From Vibrio maritimus (lineage in GTDB: Bacteria; Pseudomonadota; Gammaproteobacteria; Enterobacterales; Vibrionaceae): a stretch of DNA of 64,000 bases. The stretch is taken from assembly GCA_000755425.1 (NCBI GenBank), contig BBMT01000011.1, positions 91,582 through 155,581 of the forward strand, written 5' to 3'. The notes beneath the pieces were generated by a model that was not told the origin of the DNA, ran no database searches, and saw only the letters and a list, made by a program, of their open reading frames with translations. This document shows positions 45,212-55,021 of the stretch, piece after piece. Numbering within the stretch: position 1 is the stretch's first letter; the number at the start of each line of letters is the position of its first letter. The position numbers were made by a program, and so were the translations under genes.

Positions 45212-45886
45212 TTAGTTTGCGCTAAAAATCATCACCGACTCGTAACCTGTATATAGTCCATAAACGAGTATCGAAACTGCGGCGATGTTGCGGAAAATAA
45301 GTGAATTTTGCAGGGATTTTAATTTTGTAGCGCTTGTGCCTATCAGCAACATAGCGGGTAAGGTACCAAGACCAAAAGCCAACATGGTGGCGCCGCCGCC
45401 CAATGCACTTCCAGATACGGCTGCCCAAGTTAATACCGAATAGACAAGGCCGCATGGCAACCAGCCCCATAAAAAACCAAACGGTATGGCATGAGAACTG
45501 TGTTTTAGTGGCAGTAGTTTATTGGCGAGAGGCGAGATACGCTTCCATAACGACTGACCCAGAGCTTCAACCTTTAGCAGTCCGTTCCACCATCGACCCA
45601 CATAGAAAGCGAGTAATACCATAAACAAAGCGGCGATGATGCGAACAAACGCAAGCGATTGATTGAACTGAGAAAGCGATGCAATCCCTGCAATCGTTCC
45701 ACCCACAACACTACCGATCAACGTGTAACTTAGCAAACGGCCAAGGTTGTAATTGATTATAAGTGCGGTGGGGGTTTTATTCGATTGTCCAATGGAAAGA
45801 AGGGATGCAATGCCACCGCACATTCCCATGCAGTGGCCGGCGCCTAAAAGCCCGATGGTAAAAGCACCAATTAGGTCAAGATTCAC
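45212..45886 (-). CDS. TauE/SafE-like membrane protein of the cbb3 assembly cluster
   Basis: Membrane protein with about six helices, of the DsbD-like TauE/SafE group often found at the end of ccoGHIS clusters. The motif HCMGMCGGIAS is typical of that group. The start is the GTG at 45884-45886 (LDLIGAFTIGLLG after GTG-AAT), which overlaps the end of ccoS by 11 bp and has GGAAGA before it; a longer reading frame upstream runs through ccoS and is not real. 225 residues. Role in copper or thiol handling for cbb3 assembly is inferred from neighbourhood. Confidence 0.8.
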   Translation of the reverse strand: MNLDLIGAFTIGLLGAGHCMGMCGGIASLLSIGQSNKTPTALIINYNLGRLLSYTLIGSVVGGTIAGIASLSQFNQSLAFVRIIAALFMVLLAFYVGRWWNGLLKVEALGQSLWKRISPLANKLLPLKHSSHAIPFGFLWGWLPCGLVYSVLTWAAVSGSALGGGATMLAFGLGTLPAMLLIGTSATKLKSLQNSLIFRNIAAVSILVYGLYTGYESVMIFSAN

Positions 45887-46082
45887 GCGAGTCTTCCTGT
45901 TTCGGTTTGTGACTCGCTTGTTTTGCTTGTGCTTTTTGGTCGGTGTCTTCGTCAAATAAAATATTGTGACCTTGACGTTCTAGATCTTCAAACTGTTCGC
46001 TTTTCACCGCCCATAAGAAGATGGCAACAGCCACACACACCAAAACAATGGCGATGGGAATGAGGATATAGATGCTTTCCAT
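45876..46082 (-). CDS. ccoS: cbb3 oxidase maturation protein CcoS
   Basis: Small membrane protein of 68 residues: one helix (IYILIPIAIVLVCVAVAIFLW) followed by the conserved AVKSEQFEDLERQGHNILFDED. CcoS is needed for cofactor loading of the cbb3 oxidase. The ATG at 46080-46082 lies one base beyond the ccoI stop. Overlaps the next gene. Confidence 0.92.
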   Translation of the reverse strand: MESIYILIPIAIVLVCVAVAIFLWAVKSEQFEDLERQGHNILFDEDTDQKAQAKQASHKPKQEDSRES

Positions 46083-46083
46083 A

Positions 46084-48451
46084 TTACTTACCTTCTTCTT
46101 TAAGCAAGCGTAGCGAGTTTGAAACGACAATAATAGAGCTTGCTGACATGCCCACAACCGCAATGTATGGAGCGACGAGGCCTGCGACTGCTAATGGTAG
46201 AATCAAAACATTATACCCTAAAGACCAAGCTAAGTTCTCTCTTATAATCTTGCGAGTCCTCAACGCGAGCTCACGAGCAGTGAGTATTTTATCCAATCTA
46301 TCACCCAGTAAAACGAGATCAGCAGAAGCCTTGGCAACATCGGTACCACCACCCATAGCAATAGATAGGTGAGCGCCGGCTAGAGTTGGAGCATCATTAA
46401 TGCCATCACCAATCATCATGGTAATGTCATCAGAATCGAGCGATTTAAGGTAATTCAGTTTATCGCTAGGTGAAGCACTCGCAATAACATCATCAATACC
46501 AACTTCTTTCGCAACAGGCTCAGCGTTCGAGAGCGTATCACCGGTCAGTAGCGTTGTTTTCACACCGGCTTCACGCATCTTGTTGATAAATTCGACCGCT
46601 TCCTTACGAATAGGGTCACGATACTCGAATGTCGCCACATGTTGACCGTCTATCGACATATAAACGCTGTTTAGGGCAGCATCGTCACGTCCTAATACAT
46701 AGTGCGCATTACCAATTTTAACCAGCTTACCATCAATGACGCCTTGCAAACCTGAGCCGATAACGTTTTCTACATCTGTCACCAAAACTGAGTGGTTTAA
46801 GTATGGTTTGAATGCACGAGCGATAGGGTGGTTGGCGTGACTTTCTAGGGATGCAGCAATGCTCAGGAGCTCTTCTTCAGATTGTTCACCAAAAGCCAAC
46901 GTACGAGCAATTTCAATGTCGCCATGAGTGAGAGTACCCGTTTTGTCGACAACGAGATGGTTAACTTTACACAAGGTTTCAAATACGTGTCCGCGTCGAG
47001 ACAGGATACCTAGCGTGCCCATACGCGAACTTGAACAAGTGATTGCGGTCGGAGTAGCTAACGATAGAGCACAAGGCAGGTTGCTACGAGTACAGACAAC
47101 ATGATCCAAAACGCATCATCAGGTTCTGTTTGATGCCAGAAGAACCAAGTGCCTGCCGCAATCACAAGTATGATTGCAACAAAGTAACGAGCCACGATAT
47201 CAGCAATTTCGGCTATCTTAGGTTTGCTCAATTGAGCTTCATCTTGCAATCGAACAATGCTGGAAATCATTGAGTCGGCTTTAGTTGAACGCACTTCAAG
47301 GTCAAAGGCTTCATCACCATTTAGTGTGCCGGCATAGACAAAGTCGTCTTTACCTTTTACGACCGGTAGGGATTCACCCGTTAGCATTGATTCATCGATG
47401 TGAATGCGTCCATTAAGTACGACACCGTCTGCGGGAATGTGCTCGCCAGGTAATACTTTAATTTGGTCGCCTATTTGAAGCGACTTAACCGGGACTTGTT
47501 CACCATTGAGTTTATTGGCAATCGCTGGAATGAGTTTTAGAAGGTTCCCACTTGCTGCGGCAGCTTTTCTTCGTGCGCGCATCTCTAGATAACGGCCAAT
47601 CAGTAAGAAGAACGTAAACATCGAGATAGACTCGAAGAACACTTCCCCTTGCTCTGTGACAGTTGCGACTAAACTCGCCACATAAGCAAAAATCAAGGCA
47701 ATAGAGACTGGAACGTCCATGCCAAGTGTTCGGCCTTTGATACTTCGCCAAGCATTGATATAGAAAGGTAAGGCAGAGTAGAGGAGAACGGGCGTTGCAA
47801 AAATCAGACTAACCCAACGGAAATAACTTTTGAACTCAGGTTCTAGATTACCAAACACCTCGAGATACAGCGCTACGGCAAGCATCATCACTTGCATGGT
47901 TGCAAGGCCAGCAATGCCTAACCGATAAAGGTATTGTTTCATTGTGGCATGATAAGCTGCTTCTTGCTTGTCTGCTTCAAACGGCGCGGCTTTGTAGCTA
48001 GGGTATGAATAGAGGAGAGCAACTGACTGAGTTGCGTGGCAGTTTTGTCCCATTTGAGGAGAGCACGGTTTGTCGTGGTGTTAACCCGAATGGAAACCAC
48101 ACCAGGCTCGACGGACATACGCTTTTCTATCAACCAAGCACAGGCTGCACAGGAAACCCCCTCTAATGACAGTGTCACCTCTTTGGTGTCTTCGTGATTT
48201 CTCACAAACTCAGCTTGAACATCTTCATTATCGTAATGAATGAGCGCTCTTAGCTGCTCGGGAACTAAGTCCGCTTTCTCTGCTGGGGCAGTGCGATATT
48301 GGTAGTAGGAAACTAAGCCACTATCGACAATCGTTTGAGCCACACTTTCGCAGCCGGGACAACACATCTCCCGGTCTGCACCTAAAATTTCTACGTTGAA
48401 GTTCGTGTTGGCTGGTACATCTTCACCGCAGTGATAACACGTCTTACTCAT
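46084..48451 (-). CDS. ccoI: cbb3-type oxidase copper-transporting P1-ATPase CcoI (FixI), two frameshifts
   Basis: Copper P-type ATPase that supplies Cu to the CcoN active site. The N terminus has CYHCGEDV and CCPGCES Cys pairs and a heavy-metal domain motif GVSCAAC; further on come TGES, the metal-site CPC, DKTGTLTHGD and GDGINDAP. Breaks: near 47999 (G missing, repair SIHTLGYKAAPFEADK) and at 47075 (C missing exactly at the CPC motif, repair VATCPCALSLATPTAI). About 789 residues. It lies 3 bp after ccoH and just before ccoS. Both breaks fall in invariant stretches, so error is likely. Confidence 0.94.
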
Positions 48452-48454
48452 AAT

Positions 48455-48934
48455 TTAATCTAACAGCACTACTTCAGTTTCAGTTGGGAATGTTACTCGG
48501 CCTTGAACCATCCAAGCTTGGTCATGTGGTTGTAGCTCTACAAACCAAGGTCCTTGAACATCGTGATCAAGTATTAGTCGGTAAGTGCCTTTAGCATCTG
48601 CAGTGAGAAGCTTTTCAAAATCACGGTCTGGCAATGTGCGGTGGGTAAACGTAGCAGTAAGAGCAGGGAAGTGAGGCAGTTGCCCTTTCTGGAACTTAAT
48701 CAAAATAGTATCGCCCGCTGACGATACTGCTGCATTGAGTCCAAGCTCTCTAGCAACGTTTATTTTGGTCAAATCAACATTAATCCCTTTTCCTTTTTTA
48801 TAGTAATCCTCGGCAACTAAGCTGACTTGGTTGTCCATTAACAGCGAGATTCGATAACCAGTTCCGATCACAACAGACAGAGGCAACGCGATCAGAAACC
48901 ACGGCCAAAATTGTTTATACCAAGGCTTTACCAT
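48455..48934 (-). CDS. ccoH: cbb3 oxidase assembly protein CcoH (FixH)
   Basis: FixH/CcoH family membrane protein of 159 residues with one N-terminal helix (WPWFLIALPLSVVIGTGYRISLL) and a periplasmic domain including VAEDYYKKGKGINVDL, the FixH hallmark. Needed for cbb3 assembly. It is 3 bp before ccoI and about 90 bp after ccoP with a terminator-like hairpin between. Confidence 0.92.
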   Translation of the reverse strand: MVKPWYKQFWPWFLIALPLSVVIGTGYRISLLMDNQVSLVAEDYYKKGKGINVDLTKINVARELGLNAAVSSAGDTILIKFQKGQLPHFPALTATFTHRTLPDRDFEKLLTADAKGTYRLILDHDVQGPWFVELQPHDQAWMVQGRVTFPTETEVVLLD

Positions 48935-48981
48935 AAAAAAGTTCTCAACAGCTGACTAAGAAAGAAATTATAATTTATCTA

Positions 48982-49009
48982 GAAAAGACAGCCCCTTACA
49001 AGGGGCTGT
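48982..49009 (-). terminator. attenuator-like hairpin after ccoP
   Basis: Stem ACAGCCCC / GGGGCTGT with loop TTACAA... read on the minus strand is followed by CTTTTCT, a weak T run. It probably ends part of the ccoNOQP transcripts before ccoHIS. Confidence 0.65.
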
Positions 49010-49023
49010 TATTGAAATGTTAC

Positions 49024-49998
49024 TTATTTGTCGGAATTACTTAGGCTCCAAACGTACGCTGATACTAGCTGTACTTTTTCTTCACCTAGGATGTCTTTCC
49101 ATGCTGGCATCACACCCGAACGACCATTCATAACGGTTTCCGTTACAGCCGCGCGAGAATCGCCAAATAACCATACTTGGTCGGTAAGATCTGGTGCACC
49201 AACAGCAGGGTTGCCTTTACCATCTGTACCGTGACACGCTGCACACACGACGAAACGAGCTTTACCTGCTTCAGCTTCGCGAGCGTTCACTTTACGACCT
49301 GAGAGGCTTAGCGTGTAGCTAACCACTTCACGTACGCCGTCTTCGCCCAACGCTTCTTTCCAAGCTGGCATCTGACCAATACGACCTTGCATAACAGTAG
49401 TAACGATAGCCTCTGGCTCACCGCCGTATAGCCATGCATTGTCTGTTAGGTTAGGGAAGCCAGTTTGACCGCGAGCATCCGAACCGTGACATTGTGAACA
49501 GTTTTGTAGGAACAAACGCTGACCTACTTTAATTGCTTCACTGTCAGTAGCAATTTCAGAGATAGGGCGTAGTGCACCATCCGATGTTTTTGCTAGGCGG
49601 TTAAATGCTTCACCGAAGTAGGCATCTGCATCATCAAGCTCTTTTGCGTATTGAACAAGAGTTTTATTCTCCTGCGCAGCGGCAATAGAAGCTTTTGACT
49701 CTTCAAGTGAGCGTACGGTCTGATCCGAACTTTGCCAGCCAAGTAGACCCTTGTAGTTACCCAAACCTGGGTACATAGCAAGGTAAATAGCGGCAAAGAT
49801 GAACGTACCGACAAACAAATAAGTCCACCACTTAGGCAGTGGGTTGTTCAGCTCACGAATACCATCGTATTCGTGACCCATATCCGCGCCTTCTTCGACA
49901 CCCATTTTGTCGCGAACACACCAATATAGGATAGCTGCACAACCAACCAGCGTACCGACTGTGATGACAATAATCCATAGACTCCAGAATGTAGTCAT
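49024..49998 (-). CDS. ccoP: cbb3 oxidase diheme subunit CcoP
   Basis: Membrane-anchored cytochrome c with two heme sites, CSQCH and CAACH, each followed by a Met-bearing region (GQMPAW, GVMPAW). 324 residues. N-terminal helices (residues 6-26 and 56-76) anchor it. It passes electrons to CcoN. The start overlaps the TAA of ccoQ. Confidence 0.94.
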   Translation of the reverse strand: MTTFWSLWIIVITVGTLVGCAAILYWCVRDKMGVEEGADMGHEYDGIRELNNPLPKWWTYLFVGTFIFAAIYLAMYPGLGNYKGLLGWQSSDQTVRSLEESKASIAAAQENKTLVQYAKELDDADAYFGEAFNRLAKTSDGALRPISEIATDSEAIKVGQRLFLQNCSQCHGSDARGQTGFPNLTDNAWLYGGEPEAIVTTVMQGRIGQMPAWKEALGEDGVREVVSYTLSLSGRKVNAREAEAGKARFVVCAACHGTDGKGNPAVGAPDLTDQVWLFGDSRAAVTETVMNGRSGVMPAWKDILGEEKVQLVSAYVWSLSNSDK

Positions 49999-50171
49999 TA
50001 CTTAGTCACTCCTTTCTCTTCGGAGGTAGCTTTTTGTTCGTCCGCAAACACTAGGTTTGCGTCTTCTTCAAAGCGTGCTTTGCGGCTTTTACCAAAGGCC
50101 CACCACACAACACCAATGAAGCTTGCAAACAACACTATGGTCCAAATACTGTGAATAGTACCGATATCCAT
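49998..50171 (-). CDS. ccoQ: cbb3 oxidase subunit CcoQ
   Basis: Protein of 57 residues, one N-terminal helix (IHSIWTIVLFASFIGVVWWAFGKS) and a polar tail with EDANLVFADE, as in other CcoQ/FixQ. The ATG is at 50169-50171 and the stop overlaps the ccoP ATG (TAATG). 9 bp after ccoO. Confidence 0.9.
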   Translation of the reverse strand: MDIGTIHSIWTIVLFASFIGVVWWAFGKSRKARFEEDANLVFADEQKATSEEKGVTK

Positions 50172-50180
50172 AAGCCCTCC

Positions 50181-50801
50181 TTATTTCATCGCATGGCCTA
50201 AAGATTGAAGATAAGCAATGATGGCATCCAACTCTGTTTTACCTTCTACGTCTTTAGCCGCGTTTGCGATTTGCTCATCCGTGTATGGAACGCCAAATTG
50301 GTTACGGAAGATTTCAAGTTTCTTCTGTGTCAATTTGCCATCCAGTACGTTTTCCTCTAGCCAAGGGAAACCTGGCATGTTTGATTCTGGAACCAATTCA
50401 CGAGGATCAATTAGGTGAACACGGTGCCACTCATCAGAGTAACGTCCACCTACACGGGCGAGATCTGGGCCAGTACGCTTAGAACCCCATAGGAATGGGT
50501 GTTCCCAAACGCTTTCACCAGCGACAGAGTAGTGACCGTAACGCTCAGTTTCTGAACGGAAAGGACGGATCATTTGGCTGTGACATACGTTACAACCTTC
50601 ACGAATGTAGATATCGCGACCTTCCATTTCCAGTGCACTGTACGCACGAAGATTTTTCACAGGTTCAGTGGTTTGCTTTTGGAAAATCAATGGAGTGATT
50701 TCAACAAGCGCACCTAAACTGATTGCGAATACAATTAAAATAGCCAGTAAGCCAACGTTACGTTCAACGACTTCATGGCGATTGTTAGAGTTTGAGCTCA
50801 T
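50181..50801 (-). CDS. ccoO: cbb3 oxidase monoheme subunit CcoO
   Basis: Membrane-anchored cytochrome c, 206 residues, one N-terminal helix and one heme site CNVCHSQMIRPFRSE. The later block GPDLARVGGRYSDEWH and MPGFPWLEENVL contribute the Met ligand. It is the second gene of ccoNOQP, 11 bp after ccoN. Confidence 0.95.
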   Translation of the reverse strand: MSSNSNNRHEVVERNVGLLAILIVFAISLGALVEITPLIFQKQTTEPVKNLRAYSALEMEGRDIYIREGCNVCHSQMIRPFRSETERYGHYSVAGESVWEHPFLWGSKRTGPDLARVGGRYSDEWHRVHLIDPRELVPESNMPGFPWLEENVLDGKLTQKKLEIFRNQFGVPYTDEQIANAAKDVEGKTELDAIIAYLQSLGHAMK

Positions 50802-50812
50802 CTTTAATCTCC

Positions 50813-52240
50813 TTAAGCCGGTTGAGGGGCAGCTTTCAAGCTACCTTTAGCTGCTGTTACTGTCTTATACGTGTTGTATGCCATTAAGAACATACCCGCT
50901 AAGAAGATGAAGCCGCCAACGAAACGAACGAAGTAGAACGGGTACGACGCTTGTACAGATTCAACGAAGCTGTAAGTTAGCGTACCGTCCGAGTTAACTG
51001 CACGCCACATCAGACCTTGCATTACACCAGAGATCCACATCGCAACGATGTAAAGAACCGTACCGATAGTTGCTAGCCAGAAGTGGGTATTAATAAGGCC
51101 AACAGAGTACATACGCTCTTGACCGAATAGACGAGGTACTAGGTGGTAAACAGAACCGATAGATACCATCGCAACCCAACCAAGTGCACCTGAGTGTACG
51201 TGACCAATTGTCCAGTCTGTGTAGTGAGACAGTGCGTTAACCGTCTTAATAGACATCATCGGACCTTCGAACGTCGACATACCGTAGAACGATAGGGAAA
51301 CGATCAAGAAACGAAGAATTGGGTCGTAACGCAGTTTATGCCAAGCACCTGACAGCGTCATGATACCGTTGATCATACCACCCCAAGATGGAGCGAATAG
51401 AACCAAAGACATCACCATACCTAGAGACTGAGTCCAGTCTGGTAGAGCTGTATAGTGTAGGTGGTGAGGACCAGCCCAAATATACAGAGAGACAAGCGCC
51501 CAGAAGTGAACGATCGATAGACGGTAAGAGTAAACAGGACGTTCAGCTTGCTTTGGTACGAAGTAGTACATCATACCCAAGAAACCGGCTGTAAGAAGGA
51601 AACCTACCGCGTTGTGGCCGTACCACCATTGAACCATCGCATCGACGGCACCCGAATAGACGGAATAAGATTTACCCATCGAGACAGGAATTGCCATACT
51701 GTTCACAATGTGAAGTACCGCAACGGTGATGATGAACGCACCAAAGAACCAGTTCGCTACATAGATATGTGACGTTTTACGCTTGATGAGCGTTCCGAAG
51801 AACACAATAGCGTAAGACACCCATACCACTGCAATAGCGATATCGATTGGCCATTCTAATTCTGCATACTCTTTACCTGAGGTAAAACCTAAAGGCAGAG
51901 TAATTGCAGCGGCTAAAATAATTGCTTGCCATCCCCAAAAAGTGAATGCGACAAGAGGGCCTCCAAATAATCTCGTTTGACAGGTACGCTGCACAACATA
52001 ATAAGACGTTGCAAACAGAGCACTGGTACCAAACGCAAAGATTACCGCATTAGTATGCAAAGGACGTAAACGACTGTACGTCAACCACGGCGTATCAAAG
52101 TTGAGCTGTGGCCAAACTAATTGAGCGGCAATCAAAACACCTACTGCCATACCAACAATACCCCAAAGAATCGTCACTAATGTGAACTGGCGTACGACGG
52201 TATAGTTGTAGACTTGTTCAAGCTGCTTTTCTTGGCTCAT
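50813..52240 (-). CDS. ccoN: cbb3 oxidase catalytic subunit CcoN
   Basis: Heme-copper oxidase catalytic subunit with about twelve helices. The histidine ligands are in LRPLHTNAVIFAFG, WYGHNAVGF, GPHHLHYTALPDWTQS and IGHVHSGALGW. The start MSQEKQLEQVYNYT at 52240 is chosen because GGAAG lies eight bases before it; a second ATG six bases upstream is in frame. Terminal oxidase of high oxygen affinity for microaerobic growth. I see no perfect FNR box in the 260 bp upstream. Confidence 0.95.
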   Translation of the reverse strand: MSQEKQLEQVYNYTVVRQFTLVTILWGIVGMAVGVLIAAQLVWPQLNFDTPWLTYSRLRPLHTNAVIFAFGTSALFATSYYVVQRTCQTRLFGGPLVAFTFWGWQAIILAAAITLPLGFTSGKEYAELEWPIDIAIAVVWVSYAIVFFGTLIKRKTSHIYVANWFFGAFIITVAVLHIVNSMAIPVSMGKSYSVYSGAVDAMVQWWYGHNAVGFLLTAGFLGMMYYFVPKQAERPVYSYRLSIVHFWALVSLYIWAGPHHLHYTALPDWTQSLGMVMSLVLFAPSWGGMINGIMTLSGAWHKLRYDPILRFLIVSLSFYGMSTFEGPMMSIKTVNALSHYTDWTIGHVHSGALGWVAMVSIGSVYHLVPRLFGQERMYSVGLINTHFWLATIGTVLYIVAMWISGVMQGLMWRAVNSDGTLTYSFVESVQASYPFYFVRFVGGFIFLAGMFLMAYNTYKTVTAAKGSLKAAPQPA

Positions 52241-52499
52241 TAACATGCTTCCAATTTTCTAATTAACTACACTTTACTTCCAACACGACACATGTCGTAA
52301 TGCTACCCAACCCATCAAAAGAACTAACGTTGAATCAAAACGTTACTTCTCTTGCCGGATTTAACAAAAAGTAGCATTTTCAAGCGACAATAATACTTCA
52401 ATTAACAAATCAAGAACAGGGTAGTAACCTTACACTTGGTCTGGTTTATGACCATTTATTTCAAAACTTTGAAGTTTGTTACACGGAGAACTCGTCACA

Positions 52500-52856
52500 A
52501 TGGCAGCACAGAAGCTAACAAAAGCAAGGCTTGTACAAATAATCATCATGATGTCGGTGCTAATTGCCGCATTTAGTTACCGTACGATGACGCACGATGT
52601 GACCAATACGGTAGATTGTTCAGTTAACGAACAATGTGAGTTGAAAGTGGGAGAGGAAAACATCACATTTTTGTATCAATCTTCGACAAAGGTGCTGAAC
52701 GTCACAAAATCAGAACTTTTAACATTTAAAGTTCAGAATATGGATGATGTGTTAATGAAATCGGTTAAACAATCGACAGTTGAAGGGGTTGAAGCACCGG
52801 TGGCCATCACAGTGACGTCGTCATCAGGCGAATCAAGACAAGTTGTTATCCGCTAG
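52500..52856 (+). CDS. hypothetical single-pass membrane protein divergent from ccoN
   Basis: Protein of 118 residues starting MAAQKLTKARLVQIII at 52500 with CGGAG before it. One N-terminal helix (LVQIIIMMSVLIAAFSY) followed by a soluble extracytosolic domain with two Cys (TVDCSVNEQCEL), likely a disulfide. No known family. The constant divergent position next to ccoN suggests a link with cbb3 oxidase or copper handling, but that is guesswork. It converges on the secretion operon. Confidence 0.65.
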   Translation: MAAQKLTKARLVQIIIMMSVLIAAFSYRTMTHDVTNTVDCSVNEQCELKVGEENITFLYQSSTKVLNVTKSELLTFKVQNMDDVLMKSVKQSTVEGVEAPVAITVTSSSGESRQVVIR

Positions 52857-52877
52857 TTTCGGGAAGTGCCTACGATA

Positions 52878-55021
52878 TCACCCCATAGCGTTCATTACTT
52901 TATCTGGCAGACCGAAGTACTTTTGATTGCCGTCAGGTTCAAGCAATAGGCAATGTGTAGAGCTGGTAATGAGCGCAGGATCCATTGTCGTATACACAAC
53001 CGTTTTGTCTTTTAGCGCACCTGTGAAGAGCTGATTCAAATACCCCGCGTGCTCTGCCTCACACCCTACAAACGGTTCATCAATAATGAATAGGTTCTGC
53101 GACATGTCGCCAAGGCCGATCGCTATTTTCAGCTTTTGAATGACGCCACTAGGGAGGTTCTTTAATACGTCGGTATTTAAGTGACTATCCAGCCCATCAC
53201 TAAACCACTTAGAGAGCTCGAGAAGGTTAAAGGTGTAGTTCATTTGTGATTCAGAAATTACGCCATTGTGCAGAACATAGTTTGACCGAATAGAGCCCTC
53301 AAAAAGGTGCATATCAAACGGAATGAAGTTAATCGCTTTTCTATAGCGATAGTTGTTGAACTGTTTGATATTGTAGCCATCGATATAAACCGCACCTTGA
53401 TAACGCTCTTCAAGTCCAGCAATGATCATCAGCAGCGTTGTTTTCCCACTTCCGGCAGGGCCAGAAATAGCGGTTTTACTCCCGGGCATGAGCTTAAATC
53501 CTAAATTAGTTAGCCCCGTTTGAGCACCTTGGTATCTATGTGTGATGCCACTACCCACCACTTCACCGACGAATTTACGAATAGGCGGACTTTTCTCAAG
53601 GGACGTTTTGTCGTCGTTAAGCGACATAAGTGCATTGATCTGAGCAGCTGAAGATTTGATGGTTTGAAACTTGGTAATGGAATTATATATGCCCATGATA
53701 GGGCCGAGTGCTTTCCAAACTAAAATAACCGTCGCTAACATAGCGCCAGCATCAGAGTTGCCATCCATCACTGTTATCACGGCGGTAACAATCGAAGCCG
53801 TACCAATCGCTTGAATTAGGCCGCCACCAATTGCTTGAATTTTACTGTTGGTCATTGCAACGTGTGCAGCGTCATTCGAGCTCTGCTCATGTGATGCATT
53901 AAATCGAGACTGAATAACACGAAGAAGAGGCAGTCCCTGAATGGTATTGATGCCGCGAAGTAGCTCATTCCACTGATAGGAGACCATGGCATTCGCTCTA
54001 GAGCTGTTAGCGGTTGCTTGAGAATAGATATAACGCGAATAAATACAGAAAACGATCATTAAGAAGATACCCGCTAAGACCGTAAGTGCGGCGTATCCGG
54101 AGAGAATGGTTACAGCTAAAATGAAAATAACGATAAACGGCATATCGAAGTAACTTAGTGTCGCTTCAGCTGTGACAAGCTTTCTGAACTGATCGATATC
54201 TTTTAAACGCGCCAACTGAGACGAAACACCGGCAGAAGACGTCATAGAGTAAGGCAACCACAATAGTTTTGCTATCACATTGCGAGAGATGTGCACGGCC
54301 AAATCTTGCCCAGAAGTGGCGAGAATATTCATCCTAACCTTTTTAACTGCATATTCAGCAAACCCTAAAAAGACAGCAAACAGGGTCAGCCAATACAAGG
54401 TAGAAACAGAACTAGAAGCAAGAGCGAAGTTATAAACGCTCATGATAAAGAATGGCTGCAAAGCACCAAAGATATTGATAACTAGAGAGAGGAAGATCAG
54501 GCTTTTAAACTCATCGTTATAGCGATAGAACGCATACTTAATCCAATTGGACTTGTCTTGTGACTCCGGTGGCGGTTCTCGAAACAGCTTCGAATACTCA
54601 GAAATAACGGTAATTGAGTATGTAGCATCAACCAATGTCACCGTGACACTATTATTGTTCTTGTAATCAAATAACGTAGCCACGCCATCGCGCACAGACA
54701 GAAGTATTGCTTCAAGCTTATCTAATTCGATAAAGCACGGTAGATGTAGCCCCTCCGTCTGGGCAAGCTTGGCTTTTTCATATTTTGTGGTGCGGCACTG
54801 ATACCCCAGCCTTGTTAATGTTGCCTCAAAACCGTCGGAATCTGATTCCCCTGGCATAAAGCGTCGGATAGGAGTTCAGGCGTTCCTTCCCATTCCATGG
54901 CAATAAGCGTATAGGCCAGCCCTCGAAGTAAAGGGGAGCCTTGGTAGCGCTCCTGAAACTGCTCCGATTCAAAGTCGGAGAGGCGCTGCCCGATGTTGTT
55001 GAAGTCGACAAGGATACTCAT
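52878..55021 (-). CDS. type I secretion ABC exporter A (active-type ATPase), frameshifted
   Basis: Inner-membrane ABC exporter half of about 714 residues. The N-terminal about 140 residues resemble a degenerate C39-like domain without a catalytic Cys, as in LapB-type exporters. Six helices follow, then the ATPase: Walker A GPAGSGKTT, Walker B NLFIIDEPFVG with the catalytic Glu; the signature loop reads LPSGVIQK instead of LSGGQ. The frame breaks at 54853 where one C is missing (repair DALCPGESDSDGF). The ATG at 55019-55021 overlaps the stop of exporter B (ATGA). Last gene of the hlyD-kinase-tolC-B-A operon. Confidence 0.82.

Noticed and set aside
52241..52499. FNR box upstream of ccoN
   Set aside because: Looked for TTGAT-N4-ATCAA; only partial matches such as TTGATTTGTTAATTGAA exist, so no claim.
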